Shown here one piece after another: positions 44,554 to 53,482 of a stretch of DNA of 64,000 nucleotides (positions are counted from its first letter, which is position 1; each line of letters opens with the position of its first letter). The stretch lies in NCBI RefSeq assembly GCF_002001125.1, contig NZ_MUNV01000026.1:248001-312000 (forward strand), written 5' to 3'. Source of the DNA: Rhodanobacter sp. B04 (lineage in GTDB: Bacteria > Pseudomonadota > Gammaproteobacteria > Xanthomonadales > Rhodanobacteraceae). Under the pieces are notes generated by a model. It saw only the letters and a list, made by a program, of their open reading frames with translations, did not search any database and was not told the origin of the DNA. The translations under genes were made by a program, and so were the position numbers.

Positions 44554-45906
44554 TTGAACCTCGAATCAGGGATCGACACCAAGCCAGCGCTGCGGATCAT
44601 TCCGCGCGACCAGCACGGCATTTCCCGCAAGAACATCAGCAAGGCGGCGTTGCGGGTGCTTTACCGCCTGAACGAGGCCGGCTATGCGGCCTATCTGGTT
44701 GGCGGCGCCGTGCGCGACCTGCTGCTGGGCCTGCAGCCGAAGGATTTCGACGTCGCCACCGATGCGACCCCGGATGACGTGAAGCGGCTGTTCCGCAACT
44801 GCCGCCTGATCGGTCGCCGTTTCCGGCTGGCCCACGTGGTGTTCGGCCCGGAGATCATCGAGGTGGCGACGTTCCGGGGACTCGGCGAAGAGGGTGGCGA
44901 AGGCGATCGTCACATCGTCGATGGCCGCATCGTGCGCGACAACATCTGGGGCACCATCGAGGAGGATGCCGTACGACGCGATTTCCGAGTCAATGCGCTG
45001 TACTACGACATCAGCGACTTCTCGGTGCGCGACTATGTCGGAGGCATGCAGGATCTGGAGGATCGCGTGTTGCGGCTGATCGGCGATCCGGTCACCCGTT
45101 ACCGCGAGGATCCCGTGCGCATGCTGCGCGCTGCGCGGCTGGCGGCGAAGCTCGACATGCGCATCGACGCGGCGGCGATGGCGCCGTTCGAGAGCATCGG
45201 GCCATTGCTGGCCGAGGCCGCGCCGGCACGCCTGTTCGACGAATCGCTGAAGATGTTCCTCAGCGGCAACGGGTTGAAGAGCTTCCGCATGCTGGAACAG
45301 TGCGGCCTGCTGAAATTCCTGTTCCCGGTGACCGCGCGGGCGCTCAAGCGTGGCGACGAGGCCTTGCGTTCGCTGGTCGAGCAGGGACTGGCCAATACCG
45401 ATACCCGGGTGGCCGAAGGCAAATCGGTTACGCCGGCATTTCTGTTTGCGGTGTTGCTGTGGGGTGAAGTGCGCGACGTGGCGCACCACGCGATCGCGCG
45501 TGGGCAGGACAGCAATGAAGCCTGGGCGCGTGCGGCCGCCCAGGTGGTCGGCGAACAGTGCCAGCGGGTCGCGATCCCGCGCCGGTTCACCTTCACGATG
45601 GAAGAGATCTGGTCGCTGCAGCCGCGTTTCGAGCAGGTGCAACGCAAGCGGGTGTTCCGCCTGATGACCCACCCGCGCTTTCGCGCGGCGTTCGATTTCC
45701 TGCTGCTGCGTGCGGCCGAGTCGCCTGCGATGCACGAGCTGGGTCAATGGTGGGCGCATGCGCAGCAGTTGCCGCAGGACGTGCTGTCTGCGGCGCTGCC
45801 GGCGGGTGGCGGCAGCGCCAACGACCACGTCGTGGCGCCCGTGGCAAGCAAGCCGCGGCCACGCCGGCGCCGCCGCAAGCCGGGTGACAAGTCGGGTTCC
45901 GTGTGA
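44554..45906 (+). CDS. pcnB: poly(A) polymerase I
   Basis: 450 aa from TTG at 44554 (start uncertain). PAP I adds poly(A) tails that promote RNA decay. Nucleotidyltransferase core: LVGGAVRDLLLGLQPKDFDVATDATPDDV with the metal-binding DxD, FRNCRLIGRRFRLAHV, VRRDFRVNALYYDI and RYREDPVRMLRAARLAAKL. A basic C-terminal tail (KPRPRRRRRKPG) suits RNA binding. No ATG or GTG occurs in frame upstream of the conserved domain; candidates are TTG at 44512 or 44554. E. coli pcnB is itself limited by a weak AUU start, so a poor start here may be conserved. The stop overlaps folK. Confidence 0.92.
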   Translation: MNLESGIDTKPALRIIPRDQHGISRKNISKAALRVLYRLNEAGYAAYLVGGAVRDLLLGLQPKDFDVATDATPDDVKRLFRNCRLIGRRFRLAHVVFGPEIIEVATFRGLGEEGGEGDRHIVDGRIVRDNIWGTIEEDAVRRDFRVNALYYDISDFSVRDYVGGMQDLEDRVLRLIGDPVTRYREDPVRMLRAARLAAKLDMRIDAAAMAPFESIGPLLAEAAPARLFDESLKMFLSGNGLKSFRMLEQCGLLKFLFPVTARALKRGDEALRSLVEQGLANTDTRVAEGKSVTPAFLFAVLLWGEVRDVAHHAIARGQDSNEAWARAAAQVVGEQCQRVAIPRRFTFTMEEIWSLQPRFEQVQRKRVFRLMTHPRFRAAFDFLLLRAAESPAMHELGQWWAHAQQLPQDVLSAALPAGGGSANDHVVAPVASKPRPRRRRRKPGDKSGSV

Positions 45907-46382
45907 CGCTGGCTTATATCGCGCTGGGCAGCAATCTGGGTTATCCGCAGCAGCAGTTGCTCGATGCCATGCATGCGCTGGCGAGCTTGCCGGACACTCG
46001 CGTGTTGAAACATTCGCCGCTGTACCGCACGCCGCCGTGGGGCATGCTGGAACAACCGCCGTTCATCAATGCCGCGGTGCAAGTGGAGACCGCATTGTCG
46101 CCGCATGGATTGCTTGATGCCTTGCTGGAGATCGAACAGCGTGCCGGCCGCGTGCGTGCAGAGCGCAACGGGCCGCGCACGCTGGATCTGGATCTGCTGC
46201 ATGTCGATGGCGTGCAGCTTGACGACGCCCGATTGACCCTGCCGCATCCGCGCATGGCCGAGCGTGCTTTCGTGCTGCTGCCGCTGCATGACATCGCGCC
46301 GACCCTGCAGTTGCCCGGACAGGGCACGGTGGCCGAACTGCTGGCGCGGCTCGATCTGGCCGGTTGTGAAAAATTGCCTTGA
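45903..46382 (+). CDS. folK: 2-amino-4-hydroxy-6-hydroxymethyldihydropteridine pyrophosphokinase (HPPK)
   Basis: 159 aa. Starts with GTG at 45903, overlapping the pcnB stop (GTGA). Motifs: YIALGSNLG at the N-terminus, SPLYRTPPWG, FINAAVQVET, ERNGPRTLDLDLL (the catalytic ExxxxxxTxDxD region) and LPHPRMAERAFVLLPL. HPPK activates the pterin for folate synthesis. pcnB-folK-panBCD is the same order as in E. coli. Confidence 0.95.
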   Translation: MTLAYIALGSNLGYPQQQLLDAMHALASLPDTRVLKHSPLYRTPPWGMLEQPPFINAAVQVETALSPHGLLDALLEIEQRAGRVRAERNGPRTLDLDLLHVDGVQLDDARLTLPHPRMAERAFVLLPLHDIAPTLQLPGQGTVAELLARLDLAGCEKLP

Positions 46383-46408
46383 GCCCCTCTCGCGGCGCGC
46401 CGGATAAT
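46379..46408 (+). promoter_or_regulatory. candidate sigma-70 promoter of panBC
   Basis: TTGAGC (46379-46384), 18 bp, GATAAT (46403-46408). The -35 element includes the folK stop codon. The panB start lies 30 bp downstream of the -10. Confidence 0.5.
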
Positions 46409-46437
46409 CGACGCCTGCAACTACCTTAGGAATTGCC

Positions 46438-47268
46438 GTGTACGTGCAAAACGCCAGTACCCCCGAACGCAAGCCGGTGACGGTGCCAGGCCTGCGTGCG
46501 ATGAAGGCGCAGGGGCGGCGCATTGTCATGCTCACCGCCTATGACGCCAGCTTTGCCTGGCAGCTGGAGTCCGCTGGCGTCGACGTTGCGCTGGTCGGCG
46601 ATTCGCTGGGCATGGTGGTGCAGGGCCATGCCAGCACCTTGCCGGTGACGCTTGATCACATGGTCTATCACACCGCCGCGGTGGCCCGTGGACTGTCGTC
46701 GACCCTGCTGGTCGCGGACATGCCGTTCATGGCCGATCGCGATGTCACGCATGCGCTGGAGGCGGGTGCGCGCTTGGTCGGCGAGGCTGGTGCGGCGATG
46801 GTGAAGATCGAAGGGGCGGCGCCGCATGTCCTGGAGGCGATTGCCGCCCTGACCGCACGCGCGATTCCGGTCTGCGCGCATCTGGGCCTGACGCCACAAT
46901 CGGTGCACAAGTTCGGTGGTTTCCGTATCCAGGGGCGCGAACAGGCTGCTGCCGACCACGTGCTGGCCGAGGCGCTGGCCGTGCAGGCGGCCGGCGCGGA
47001 TCTGCTGGTGCTCGAAGGCGTGCCGACCAGCCTGGGCGAACGGGTGACCGCCGCGGTGGACATTCCGGTCATCGGCATCGGCGCCGGTCCGCACTGCGAC
47101 GGACAGGTGCTGGTGATCCATGACATGCTCGGCATCACGCCGGGCAAGCGGCCGAAGTTCAGCAAGGATTTCCTGGCCGGGCGCGATTCGGTGGCGGCGG
47201 CGATCACGGCCTATGCCGAGGATGTGCGCAGCGGTGCGTTTCCGGCACCCGAGCATTGTTTCAACTGA
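46438..47268 (+). CDS. panB: 3-methyl-2-oxobutanoate hydroxymethyltransferase
   Basis: 276 aa from GTG at 46438, with AGGAA 6 nt upstream. PanB makes ketopantoate from 2-oxoisovalerate and 5,10-methylene-THF, the first step of pantothenate synthesis. TIM-barrel motifs: [57 protein letters not shown] and [15 protein letters not shown]. Length is normal. panC starts 18 bp downstream. Confidence 0.95.
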   Translation: MYVQNASTPERKPVTVPGLRAMKAQGRRIVMLTAYDASFAWQLESAGVDVALVGDSLGMVVQGHASTLPVTLDHMVYHTAAVARGLSSTLLVADMPFMADRDVTHALEAGARLVGEAGAAMVKIEGAAPHVLEAIAALTARAIPVCAHLGLTPQSVHKFGGFRIQGREQAAADHVLAEALAVQAAGADLLVLEGVPTSLGERVTAAVDIPVIGIGAGPHCDGQVLVIHDMLGITPGKRPKFSKDFLAGRDSVAAAITAYAEDVRSGAFPAPEHCFN

Positions 47269-47286
47269 GCAGCGAGTCAACGCACC

Positions 47287-48132
47287 ATGCAGACCGTACA
47301 AGACGCACCCGCCCTGCGCGCCGCGATCCGTGGCTGGCGCTCCAAGGGCCAGACGGTGGGTTTCGTGCCGACCATGGGCAACCTGCATGCAGGCCACCAG
47401 TCGCTGATCAAGCTGGCGCGGGCGCGCACCGACCGGGTGGTGGCCAGCGTGTTCGTCAATCCCACCCAGTTCGGTCCGAACGAGGATTTCGAGCGCTATC
47501 CGCGGACCCTGGCACAGGATCAGACGGCATTGACCGAGCAGGATTGCGACCTGCTGTTTGCGCCGGACGTGGCGACGATCTATCCATTCGGTGCAGAACA
47601 CAGCGTCAGCCTGCGCGTGCCGCAGATCACCGATACGCTGGAAGGCGCGCATCGGCCCGGACACTTCGATGGCGTCGCCACCGTGGTATGCAAGCTGTTC
47701 AACCTGGTGCAGCCGGACCTGGCGGTGTTCGGGCAGAAGGACTTCCAGCAGCTGAAGGTGATCGAGCGGATGGTGCGCGACCTCGCATTGCCGGTGAAGG
47801 TGATGGCAGCGCCCACCCTGCGTGCCGAGGATGGGCTGGCACTGAGTTCGCGCAACCAGTACCTGACGGCCGAGGAGCGCATACGCGCGCCGCTGATCCA
47901 CGACACCTTGCTGAAAATGCGGGAATTGCTCGGCAAGGGCCATGCCTGGCCCGCGCTGGAACAGGTCGCCGCCGCGCGCCTGATGCGTGCCGGGTTCGTG
48001 CCCGATTACGCGGTGATCCGCCGCGCCGAGGATCTGGCCGAGCCGACCGAGGGCCAGCGCGATGGCCTGATCGCCCTGATCGCGGCACGTCTCGGTTCGA
48101 CCCGCCTGATCGACAACTTGCTGTTTGACTGA
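47287..48132 (+). CDS. panC: pantothenate synthetase
   Basis: 281 aa. PanC joins pantoate and beta-alanine using ATP. Nucleotidyltransferase HxGH motif is in FVPTMGNLHAGHQSL; others are SVFVNPTQFGPNEDFERYP, RPGHFDGVATVV, FGQKDFQQL and GLALSSRNQYL (KMSKS-equivalent). It is the second gene of panBC; panD follows after 100 bp with its own candidate promoter. Confidence 0.96.
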   Translation: MQTVQDAPALRAAIRGWRSKGQTVGFVPTMGNLHAGHQSLIKLARARTDRVVASVFVNPTQFGPNEDFERYPRTLAQDQTALTEQDCDLLFAPDVATIYPFGAEHSVSLRVPQITDTLEGAHRPGHFDGVATVVCKLFNLVQPDLAVFGQKDFQQLKVIERMVRDLALPVKVMAAPTLRAEDGLALSSRNQYLTAEERIRAPLIHDTLLKMRELLGKGHAWPALEQVAAARLMRAGFVPDYAVIRRAEDLAEPTEGQRDGLIALIAARLGSTRLIDNLLFD

Positions 48133-48155
48133 CCCGGACCCATATTGGCCCCGAT

Positions 48156-48194
48156 ACCGATGATGTTGCAGCGCAACGTCATCGGTTCGATAAT
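48156..48194 (+). promoter_or_regulatory. hairpin overlapping a candidate promoter upstream of panD
   Basis: 48156-48169 pairs with 48173-48186 (14 bp, one G-U, 3-nt loop). The same bases contain a -35-like TTGCAG (48166-48171) spaced 17 bp from GATAAT (48189-48194). The panD ATG is 38 bp after the -10. The hairpin has no T tract, so it is more likely regulatory DNA or an mRNA end than a classical terminator. Confidence 0.45.
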
Positions 48195-48232
48195 CGCCGA
48201 CTTTGCAGGCTGTCCCTGCGGGAAAGAACGTC

Positions 48233-48619
48233 ATGCAACTGAACATGTTCAAGTCGAAGATCCATCGTGCCACGGTCACCCATGCCGAGCTGCACTACGA
48301 GGGCTCGATCGCGATCGACGGCAACCTGCTGGATGCTGCGGGCATCCGCGAGTACGAGCAGATCCACGCCTGGGACATCGACAATGGCGAGCGCTTCGTG
48401 ACCTACGCGCTGCGCGCCGAGGAAGGCTCGGGCATCATCTCGGTGAACGGCAGCGCCGCACGCAGCGTGCAGGTGGGTGATCTGATCATCATCGCCGCGT
48501 TCGCCCAGCTGAGCGAGGCCGAGCTGGAGAAGTTCCAGCCCACCTGCGTCTACGTCGACGGGAACAATCGCATCAGCCACACCAACCGCTCGATCCCCAC
48601 GCAGATGGCGGCTGCCTGA
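48233..48619 (+). CDS. panD: aspartate 1-decarboxylase proenzyme
   Basis: 128 aa. PanD makes beta-alanine from aspartate. The proenzyme self-cleaves at Gly24-Ser25 (HYEGSIAID) to form the pyruvoyl group; YVDGNNRI is near the C-terminus. The ATG at 48233 gives the standard size and N-terminus [19 protein letters not shown]. It ends 1 bp before the convergent queG stop. The auxiliary PanM/PanZ factor was not found here. Confidence 0.95.
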   Translation: MQLNMFKSKIHRATVTHAELHYEGSIAIDGNLLDAAGIREYEQIHAWDIDNGERFVTYALRAEEGSGIISVNGSAARSVQVGDLIIIAAFAQLSEAELEKFQPTCVYVDGNNRISHTNRSIPTQMAAA

Positions 48620-48620
48620 T

Positions 48621-49706
48621 TCAGCCCGCGATGGCGTCAGCCTGACGCCCCAGCGCCCATGTCACATGTTCGCGCACGATCGCCGAAGGATGCCCGGCGC
48701 GGGCGTTGAGCGCATCGCGTACGCTGGATGAGGGTGGCGCATTGCCCAGCGCCACCGCGATATTGCGCAACCATCCTTCGTAACCGGTGCGGCGAATCGC
48801 CATGCCTTCGGTGCGTCGCAGGAATTCCTCCTCGCTCCACGCGAACAATTCGACCAGTTTCGTGCCGTCGAGACTGTGGCGTGGGGCGAAATCGGGCTCG
48901 CTGGTTTCCTGCGCGAACTTGTTCCACGGGCAGACCAGTTGGCAGTCGTCGCAGCCGAAGATGCGGTTGCCCATGGGCGCACGCAAATCCTCGGGAATGC
49001 TGCCCTTGAGTTCGATCGTGAGGTAGGAGATGCAGCGCTTCGCATCCAGCCGGTACGGACCGAGGATGGCCTGGGTCGGACAGATCTCGATGCAGCGGGC
49101 GCAGCTGCCGCAGTGCGCGCTGGCCGGGGTGTCGACCGGCAGCGGCAAATCGGTATACAGCTCACCGAGGAAGAAGTAGGAGCCTGCGTGCCGGTTGATC
49201 AGCACGGTGTGCTTGCCGATCCAGCCCAGTCCCGCATTGCGTGCCAAGGCCTTCTCCAGCACCGGCGCGGAATCCACGTAGGCGCGATAGCCGAAGTCGC
49301 CGACCACGGCGTGGATGCGCTCGGCCAGCTTCTGCAGCCGGTTGCGCATCAGCTTGTGGTAGTCGCGGCCCAGCGCATAGCGCGACACGTAGCCCGCTTC
49401 ACTATCCTCCAGCACGCTCCAGGCGTTCGCCGTGCCCGGCGGGATGTAATCCATGCGCACCGAGATGATGCGCTGCGTGCCTGGCTCCAGTTCGGCTGGC
49501 CGGCTGCGCCGGCTGCCATGGCGTGCCATGTATTCCATCTCGCCGTGATGCCCATGCTCAAGCCAGCGCTGCAGGTGTTCCTCGTCCTCACCCAGGTCGG
49601 TGCCACTGATGCCGGCTTCGGCAAAGCCAAGCTCGACGGCCCAGCGCTTGATGTCGCCGGCCAGGGCGACGTAATCGGAGGTGGTGCGTGGATCGGCCTT
49701 GGACAT
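48621..49706 (-). CDS. queG: epoxyqueuosine reductase
   Basis: 361 aa from ATG at 49706. QueG reduces epoxyqueuosine to queuosine with cobalamin and two [4Fe-4S] clusters. The cysteine sets are HCGSCARCIEICPTQAI and IFGCDDCQLVCPWNKF; the N-terminal part has DYIPPG and YARYGLGRDYHK-like ALGRDYHKLM, and the HEAT-like C-terminal RNIAVALGN. An in-frame ATG at 49730 is an alternative. It is divergent from nnrD, as in E. coli (yjeS/yjeF), and finishes the pathway begun by queA and tgt. Confidence 0.95.
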   Translation of the reverse strand: MSKADPRTTSDYVALAGDIKRWAVELGFAEAGISGTDLGEDEEHLQRWLEHGHHGEMEYMARHGSRRSRPAELEPGTQRIISVRMDYIPPGTANAWSVLEDSEAGYVSRYALGRDYHKLMRNRLQKLAERIHAVVGDFGYRAYVDSAPVLEKALARNAGLGWIGKHTVLINRHAGSYFFLGELYTDLPLPVDTPASAHCGSCARCIEICPTQAILGPYRLDAKRCISYLTIELKGSIPEDLRAPMGNRIFGCDDCQLVCPWNKFAQETSEPDFAPRHSLDGTKLVELFAWSEEEFLRRTEGMAIRRTGYEGWLRNIAVALGNAPPSSSVRDALNARAGHPSAIVREHVTWALGRQADAIAG

Positions 49707-49733
49707 CTGTCTATTGTAGAGGTGTGTCATGCC

Positions 49734-49739
49734 TATAAT
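49734..49739 (+). promoter_or_regulatory. consensus -10 element predicting a leaderless nnrD transcript
   Basis: A perfect TATAAT ends 6 nt before the nnrD ATG (49746), so transcription would start at or next to the start codon. No good -35 lies at the right spacing. nnrD has no visible ribosome-binding site, consistent with leaderless translation. Confidence 0.45.
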
Positions 49740-49745
49740 TCGCGC

Positions 49746-51239
49746 ATGCCGACCCATCCACACAGCCGCGCGCTCTACACGACCGAACAGCTGCGCGAGC
49801 TCGAGGGCGCGGCGCTCACGACGATGGGCATTACTGGCTATGACCTGATGCATCGGGCTGCCACTGCAGCGCTGCACAGCCTGCGTCGGCACTGGCCGCA
49901 GCTTCGTCAGCTCGGCATCTGCTGCGGTCCGGGCAACAACGGTGGCGACGGTTTCCTGCTTGGCGTGCTGGCGCGCGCGGCTGGGTTGCAGGTCGAGATC
50001 GTGGCGTTGAGCACGACCTCGCACGGTGACGCGGCAGTGGCACGCCGTGAATGGGAGGCCGCGGGTGGCCGGGTGCAGCTGTGGGATGCGCAGTCCAAGT
50101 TGCCGGTGGTTGACGTACTGGTGGACGCTTTATATGGCATTGGCTTCAACCGCGCCCTGGAGCCTTCGGCGGCACGTCTGATCGACAGCATGCATGCCAG
50201 TGGCAAACCGGTGCTGGCGCTGGATGTGCCTACCGGACTGAATGCGGACACCGGTCATTGCCTCGGTGTCGCGGTCCGAGCGGATCTCACGCTGACCTTC
50301 ATCGCCGACAAGCGCGGCTTGCACAGTGGGCGCGCTGCCGATCATGTCGGCGTGCTGGAACTGGCCAGTCTGGGTGCCCCCGATAGCGTCTACGCAGGCA
50401 TCCAGCCCGACGCACGCTTGCTGGCGGCCGAAGCGATGCCGTCGCGCGAGCGCTATGCCAACAAGGGGTACAACGGCCATGTATTGGTGATAGGTGGCGA
50501 TCACGGCATGGCAGGTGCGGTGCGGCTCGCTGGCGAGTCCGCGCTGCGTGCCGGGGCCGGACTGGTCAGTGTGGCAACCCGCGCCGATCACCTGCTGGCG
50601 CTGAATGCCACGCGCCCGGAGCTGATGGTGCATGCCGTCGATGACCTCCAGGCGCTGGTGCCGCTGCTGGAACACGCCAGTGTGCTGGCGCTCGGGCCGG
50701 GACTGGGGCAGGGCGCCTGGGCACACGCGCTGTGGCAGGCCACGCTGGGGGTCAACAAGCCGCTGGTGCTCGACGCCGATGGCCTGAATCTGCTGGCGCA
50801 AAGGCCATGCACGTTCAACGTACCGACGGTACTGACGCCGCATCCGGGTGAGGCAGGGCGCCTGCTGGGGGTGTCGACGGCCGATGTCGAACGCGATCGG
50901 TTTTCCGCCGTGCGCGAATTGGCGCGCTGTTATTCGGCAACGGTCGTATTGAAGGGTTCGGGCAGCCTGGTGGCTGATCCGGATGGACGTCTGGACGTCT
51001 GTCCGTGGGGCAATCCAGGCATGGCCTCGGGCGGCATGGGCGATCTGCTCACCGGCGTCATCGCGGCCTTGCTGGCACAGGGTTGCACGGCATCGCGGGC
51101 CGCCCGCCTGGGCGTCGGCCTGCATGCGCGCGCCGGCGATCTGGCCGCACAGCACGGCGAGCGCGGATTGCTGGCCAGCGATCTGCTGGCGCCGCTGCGC
51201 TTACTCGGTAACGGTTTATCAGGGCAGGCGCATGACTGA
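49746..51239 (+). CDS. nnrD: bifunctional NAD(P)H-hydrate epimerase / ADP-dependent dehydratase
   Basis: 497 aa fusion. N-terminal epimerase (about residues 1-210; CGPGNNGGDGFLL, VDALYGIGFNR, LALDVPTGLNADTG) and C-terminal ribokinase-like dehydratase (about 225-490; NKGYNGHVLVIGG, ALGPGLGQG, LTPHPGEAGRLL, NPGMASGGMGDLLTG). Together they repair hydrated NADH and NADPH. It heads a conserved run nnrD-tsaE-amiC-mutL and overlaps tsaE by 8 bp. Confidence 0.95.
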   Translation: MPTHPHSRALYTTEQLRELEGAALTTMGITGYDLMHRAATAALHSLRRHWPQLRQLGICCGPGNNGGDGFLLGVLARAAGLQVEIVALSTTSHGDAAVARREWEAAGGRVQLWDAQSKLPVVDVLVDALYGIGFNRALEPSAARLIDSMHASGKPVLALDVPTGLNADTGHCLGVAVRADLTLTFIADKRGLHSGRAADHVGVLELASLGAPDSVYAGIQPDARLLAAEAMPSRERYANKGYNGHVLVIGGDHGMAGAVRLAGESALRAGAGLVSVATRADHLLALNATRPELMVHAVDDLQALVPLLEHASVLALGPGLGQGAWAHALWQATLGVNKPLVLDADGLNLLAQRPCTFNVPTVLTPHPGEAGRLLGVSTADVERDRFSAVRELARCYSATVVLKGSGSLVADPDGRLDVCPWGNPGMASGGMGDLLTGVIAALLAQGCTASRAARLGVGLHARAGDLAAQHGERGLLASDLLAPLRLLGNGLSGQAHD

Positions 51240-51720
51240 CGGTGTCGATGTCGAACGGCAGTGGGCATTGCCCGACGAAGCCGCTACCGAGGCATTGGCC
51301 GTGCATCTGGCGGCCGAGCTGGATGACGGCCTGGTGCTTTACCTGCATGGCCCGCTAGGTGCCGGCAAGACCAGTTTCGCGCGTGCGCTGTTGACCGCGT
51401 TGGGGGTGGGGGAGCGCATCAAGAGCCCTACCTACAGCCTGATCGAAGGCTACGCGACGTCGCAGCGGCCAGCCTGGCATCTGGATCTGTATCGGATTGC
51501 GGACCCTGGCGAGCTGGAATGGCTGGGGTTGGATGCCCTGGCAGATCCGGCTGCACTGGTGCTGGTGGAATGGCCCGAGCGCGGTGCCGGCGCGTTGCCG
51601 GCCGCCGACCTGGAGCTGCGGCTCGATTACGCCGGGAGTGGTCGCCGCGCATGGCTGCAGGCCTTGACGGCTCGTGGTTCGCAGCTGCTGCAGCGCATGC
51701 CGCGAGTGACCGCCAAGTAG
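51232..51720 (+). CDS. tsaE: tRNA threonylcarbamoyladenosine synthesis ATPase TsaE
   Basis: 162 aa P-loop protein. Walker A HGPLGAGKTSFARALL and conserved SPTYSLIEGY and HLDLYRI segments; VLVEWPERG carries the Walker B-like part. TsaE cycles the TsaBD complex that makes t6A37 in tRNA. It overlaps nnrD by 8 bp, which ties its translation to it. The 51721-51878 gap includes a perfect TTGACA (51797-51802) but no convincing -10. Confidence 0.93.
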   Translation: MTDGVDVERQWALPDEAATEALAVHLAAELDDGLVLYLHGPLGAGKTSFARALLTALGVGERIKSPTYSLIEGYATSQRPAWHLDLYRIADPGELEWLGLDALADPAALVLVEWPERGAGALPAADLELRLDYAGSGRRAWLQALTARGSQLLQRMPRVTAK

Positions 51721-51878
51721 TTGTTCAGCTTGAGGAATCTTCCCCACGAGAGCCCGGCAAGGATATGTTCATAAAGCGTGACTTGCAGTCAGTAACTTGA
51801 CACGACCTGACGAATACTTCGCAGGTTATGGATATTCAAGGAAAAACAGTCTTGCATTCGTCGAATGTCTGCGCTTCA

Positions 51879-53444
51879 ATGCGGCGCATGAGGGGTTACC
51901 TGAACAAGCTGGGTATATGGGTCGTCACCGCAATCCTGGCGGGCGGCCTGCTGTCCGCGGCGCAGGCGGCCGAGTTGAAGAATGCCCGTGTCTGGGCCGG
52001 CCCTGACTACACCCGGGTGGTGTTCGATGTCACCGGCTCGCTGCAATACACCATCAGCCAGGCTGATGGCCAGATCGTGGTGGATCTTCCCGGCAGCCAG
52101 GTAATCCAGGGCTTTGTCGATCCCGCTGCGCAGGGAGTGTTGCGTGGCCTGAGTCACGCCCGCATCGGTGACCGGCTTCAGCTGACCGCGAAGGTCGCGC
52201 CGGGCAGCAACCTGAAGAGCTTCGTACTGAAGCCAGCCAACGGCATGGATTACCGGCTGGTGCTCGATCTCTACCCGGGCAATGGCAACACGGCGAAGCC
52301 GGTCGCCGTTTCGAAGCCGGAGACACCTGTAACAGCCGTGGCCTCAGGCACCGACAATGGACGGACCGATCCGGCGCCGGAGCCCCAGCGCCGCAGCAGT
52401 TCCTCCCACAGCAGTCGTGTGGTGACCGAGGAGGCGGCGGCCATGCTCAATGGCCAGCGTCAGGTGATCGTGGCGATCGACGCCGGCCATGGCGGCAAGG
52501 ATCAGGGTGCGCATGGCCCGGGCGGCACGCTGGAAAAGAACGTCACGCTGGCCGTGGCGCGCGATCTGGCCGCACAGATCAACAGTCAGCCGGGCATGAA
52601 GGCCGTGCTGACGCGCGACGGCGATTATTTCATCGACCTCAAGCGGCGATATGAAATCGCCCGCGAGAACAATGCCGATCTGTTCGTGGCGATCCACGCG
52701 GACTCTTTCACCAGCGATGACGCCCGGGGCTCGTCGGTGTGGGTGCTGTCGCCGCGCGGCAAGACCAATGAAGCCGCGCGCTGGCTGGCCGATCGTGAAA
52801 ACCGTGCCGACCTGATCGGCGGTACCACGCTGGACGACAAGGACGACGGCCTGGCCAAGGTGCTGCTCGACCTGCAGCAGGGCTGGGCGATGCAGGCCAG
52901 CGAGGTGGTCGCCGGCAACGTGCTCAAGGCGCTGGGACAGCTTGGTCCGACCCATCGTGGCTATGTCGAGCGCGCAAACTTCGTGGTGCTGCGTTCGCCG
53001 GACGTACCGTCGATCCTGGTCGAGACGGCGTTCATCAGCAACCCGGACGAAGAGCGCAAGCTGCGCGACCCGGCGCACCAGAAGCAACTGGCCAGTGCGG
53101 TGATGGATGGCGTGAAGAACTATTTCGAGTCCACGCCGCCGCCAGGCACCTGGTTTGCGGCACAGGCGGCGCGCCGCAACGGAATCCAGCTGGCGTCGGG
53201 CAAGTCGGGCAGCAACGACAGCCGCGCCGCGCCGGTCAAGACGACCACCGGGGCCGCGCTGGCGAGCGATGCCTCGCCCGCCGCGGATGCCGGCATCCGC
53301 GATCTGCATCGGGTCGGCCGCGGCGAAAGCCTGCGCAGCATCGCGCGCCAGTACGGCGTCAGCGTCGGTGCACTGAAGAATGCCAACCAGCTGAGCACCG
53401 ATACCGTGCATGCCGGCACCGTGCTGACCATTCCGGCGAGTTGA
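51879..53444 (+). CDS. amiC: N-acetylmuramoyl-L-alanine amidase (AmiC/AmiB type) with LysM
   Basis: 521 aa from ATG at 51879 (51828 and 51888 also possible). Signal peptide ending AQAAEL, AMIN domain (about 32-135) for septal targeting, and Amidase_3 domain (about 190-420) with the zinc ligands in AIDAGHGGKDQGA, GTLEKNV and FVAIHADSF and the catalytic Glu in ILVETAFISNPDEE. A LysM module (about 475-520, HRVGRGESLRSIARQYGVSVGALKNAN) binds peptidoglycan. It splits septal peptidoglycan during daughter-cell separation. Confidence 0.93.
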   Translation: MRRMRGYLNKLGIWVVTAILAGGLLSAAQAAELKNARVWAGPDYTRVVFDVTGSLQYTISQADGQIVVDLPGSQVIQGFVDPAAQGVLRGLSHARIGDRLQLTAKVAPGSNLKSFVLKPANGMDYRLVLDLYPGNGNTAKPVAVSKPETPVTAVASGTDNGRTDPAPEPQRRSSSSHSSRVVTEEAAAMLNGQRQVIVAIDAGHGGKDQGAHGPGGTLEKNVTLAVARDLAAQINSQPGMKAVLTRDGDYFIDLKRRYEIARENNADLFVAIHADSFTSDDARGSSVWVLSPRGKTNEAARWLADRENRADLIGGTTLDDKDDGLAKVLLDLQQGWAMQASEVVAGNVLKALGQLGPTHRGYVERANFVVLRSPDVPSILVETAFISNPDEERKLRDPAHQKQLASAVMDGVKNYFESTPPPGTWFAAQAARRNGIQLASGKSGSNDSRAAPVKTTTGAALASDASPAADAGIRDLHRVGRGESLRSIARQYGVSVGALKNANQLSTDTVHAGTVLTIPAS

Positions 53445-53482
53445 TCGCGTCTGCAGCTCGGCGTCGCTGCTAAAGTTCGCGG

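Noticed and set aside
46426-48279. A 617-codon open frame on the minus strand opposite panB-panC
   Set aside because: Shadow of the panBC coding strand; composition biased and no domain.
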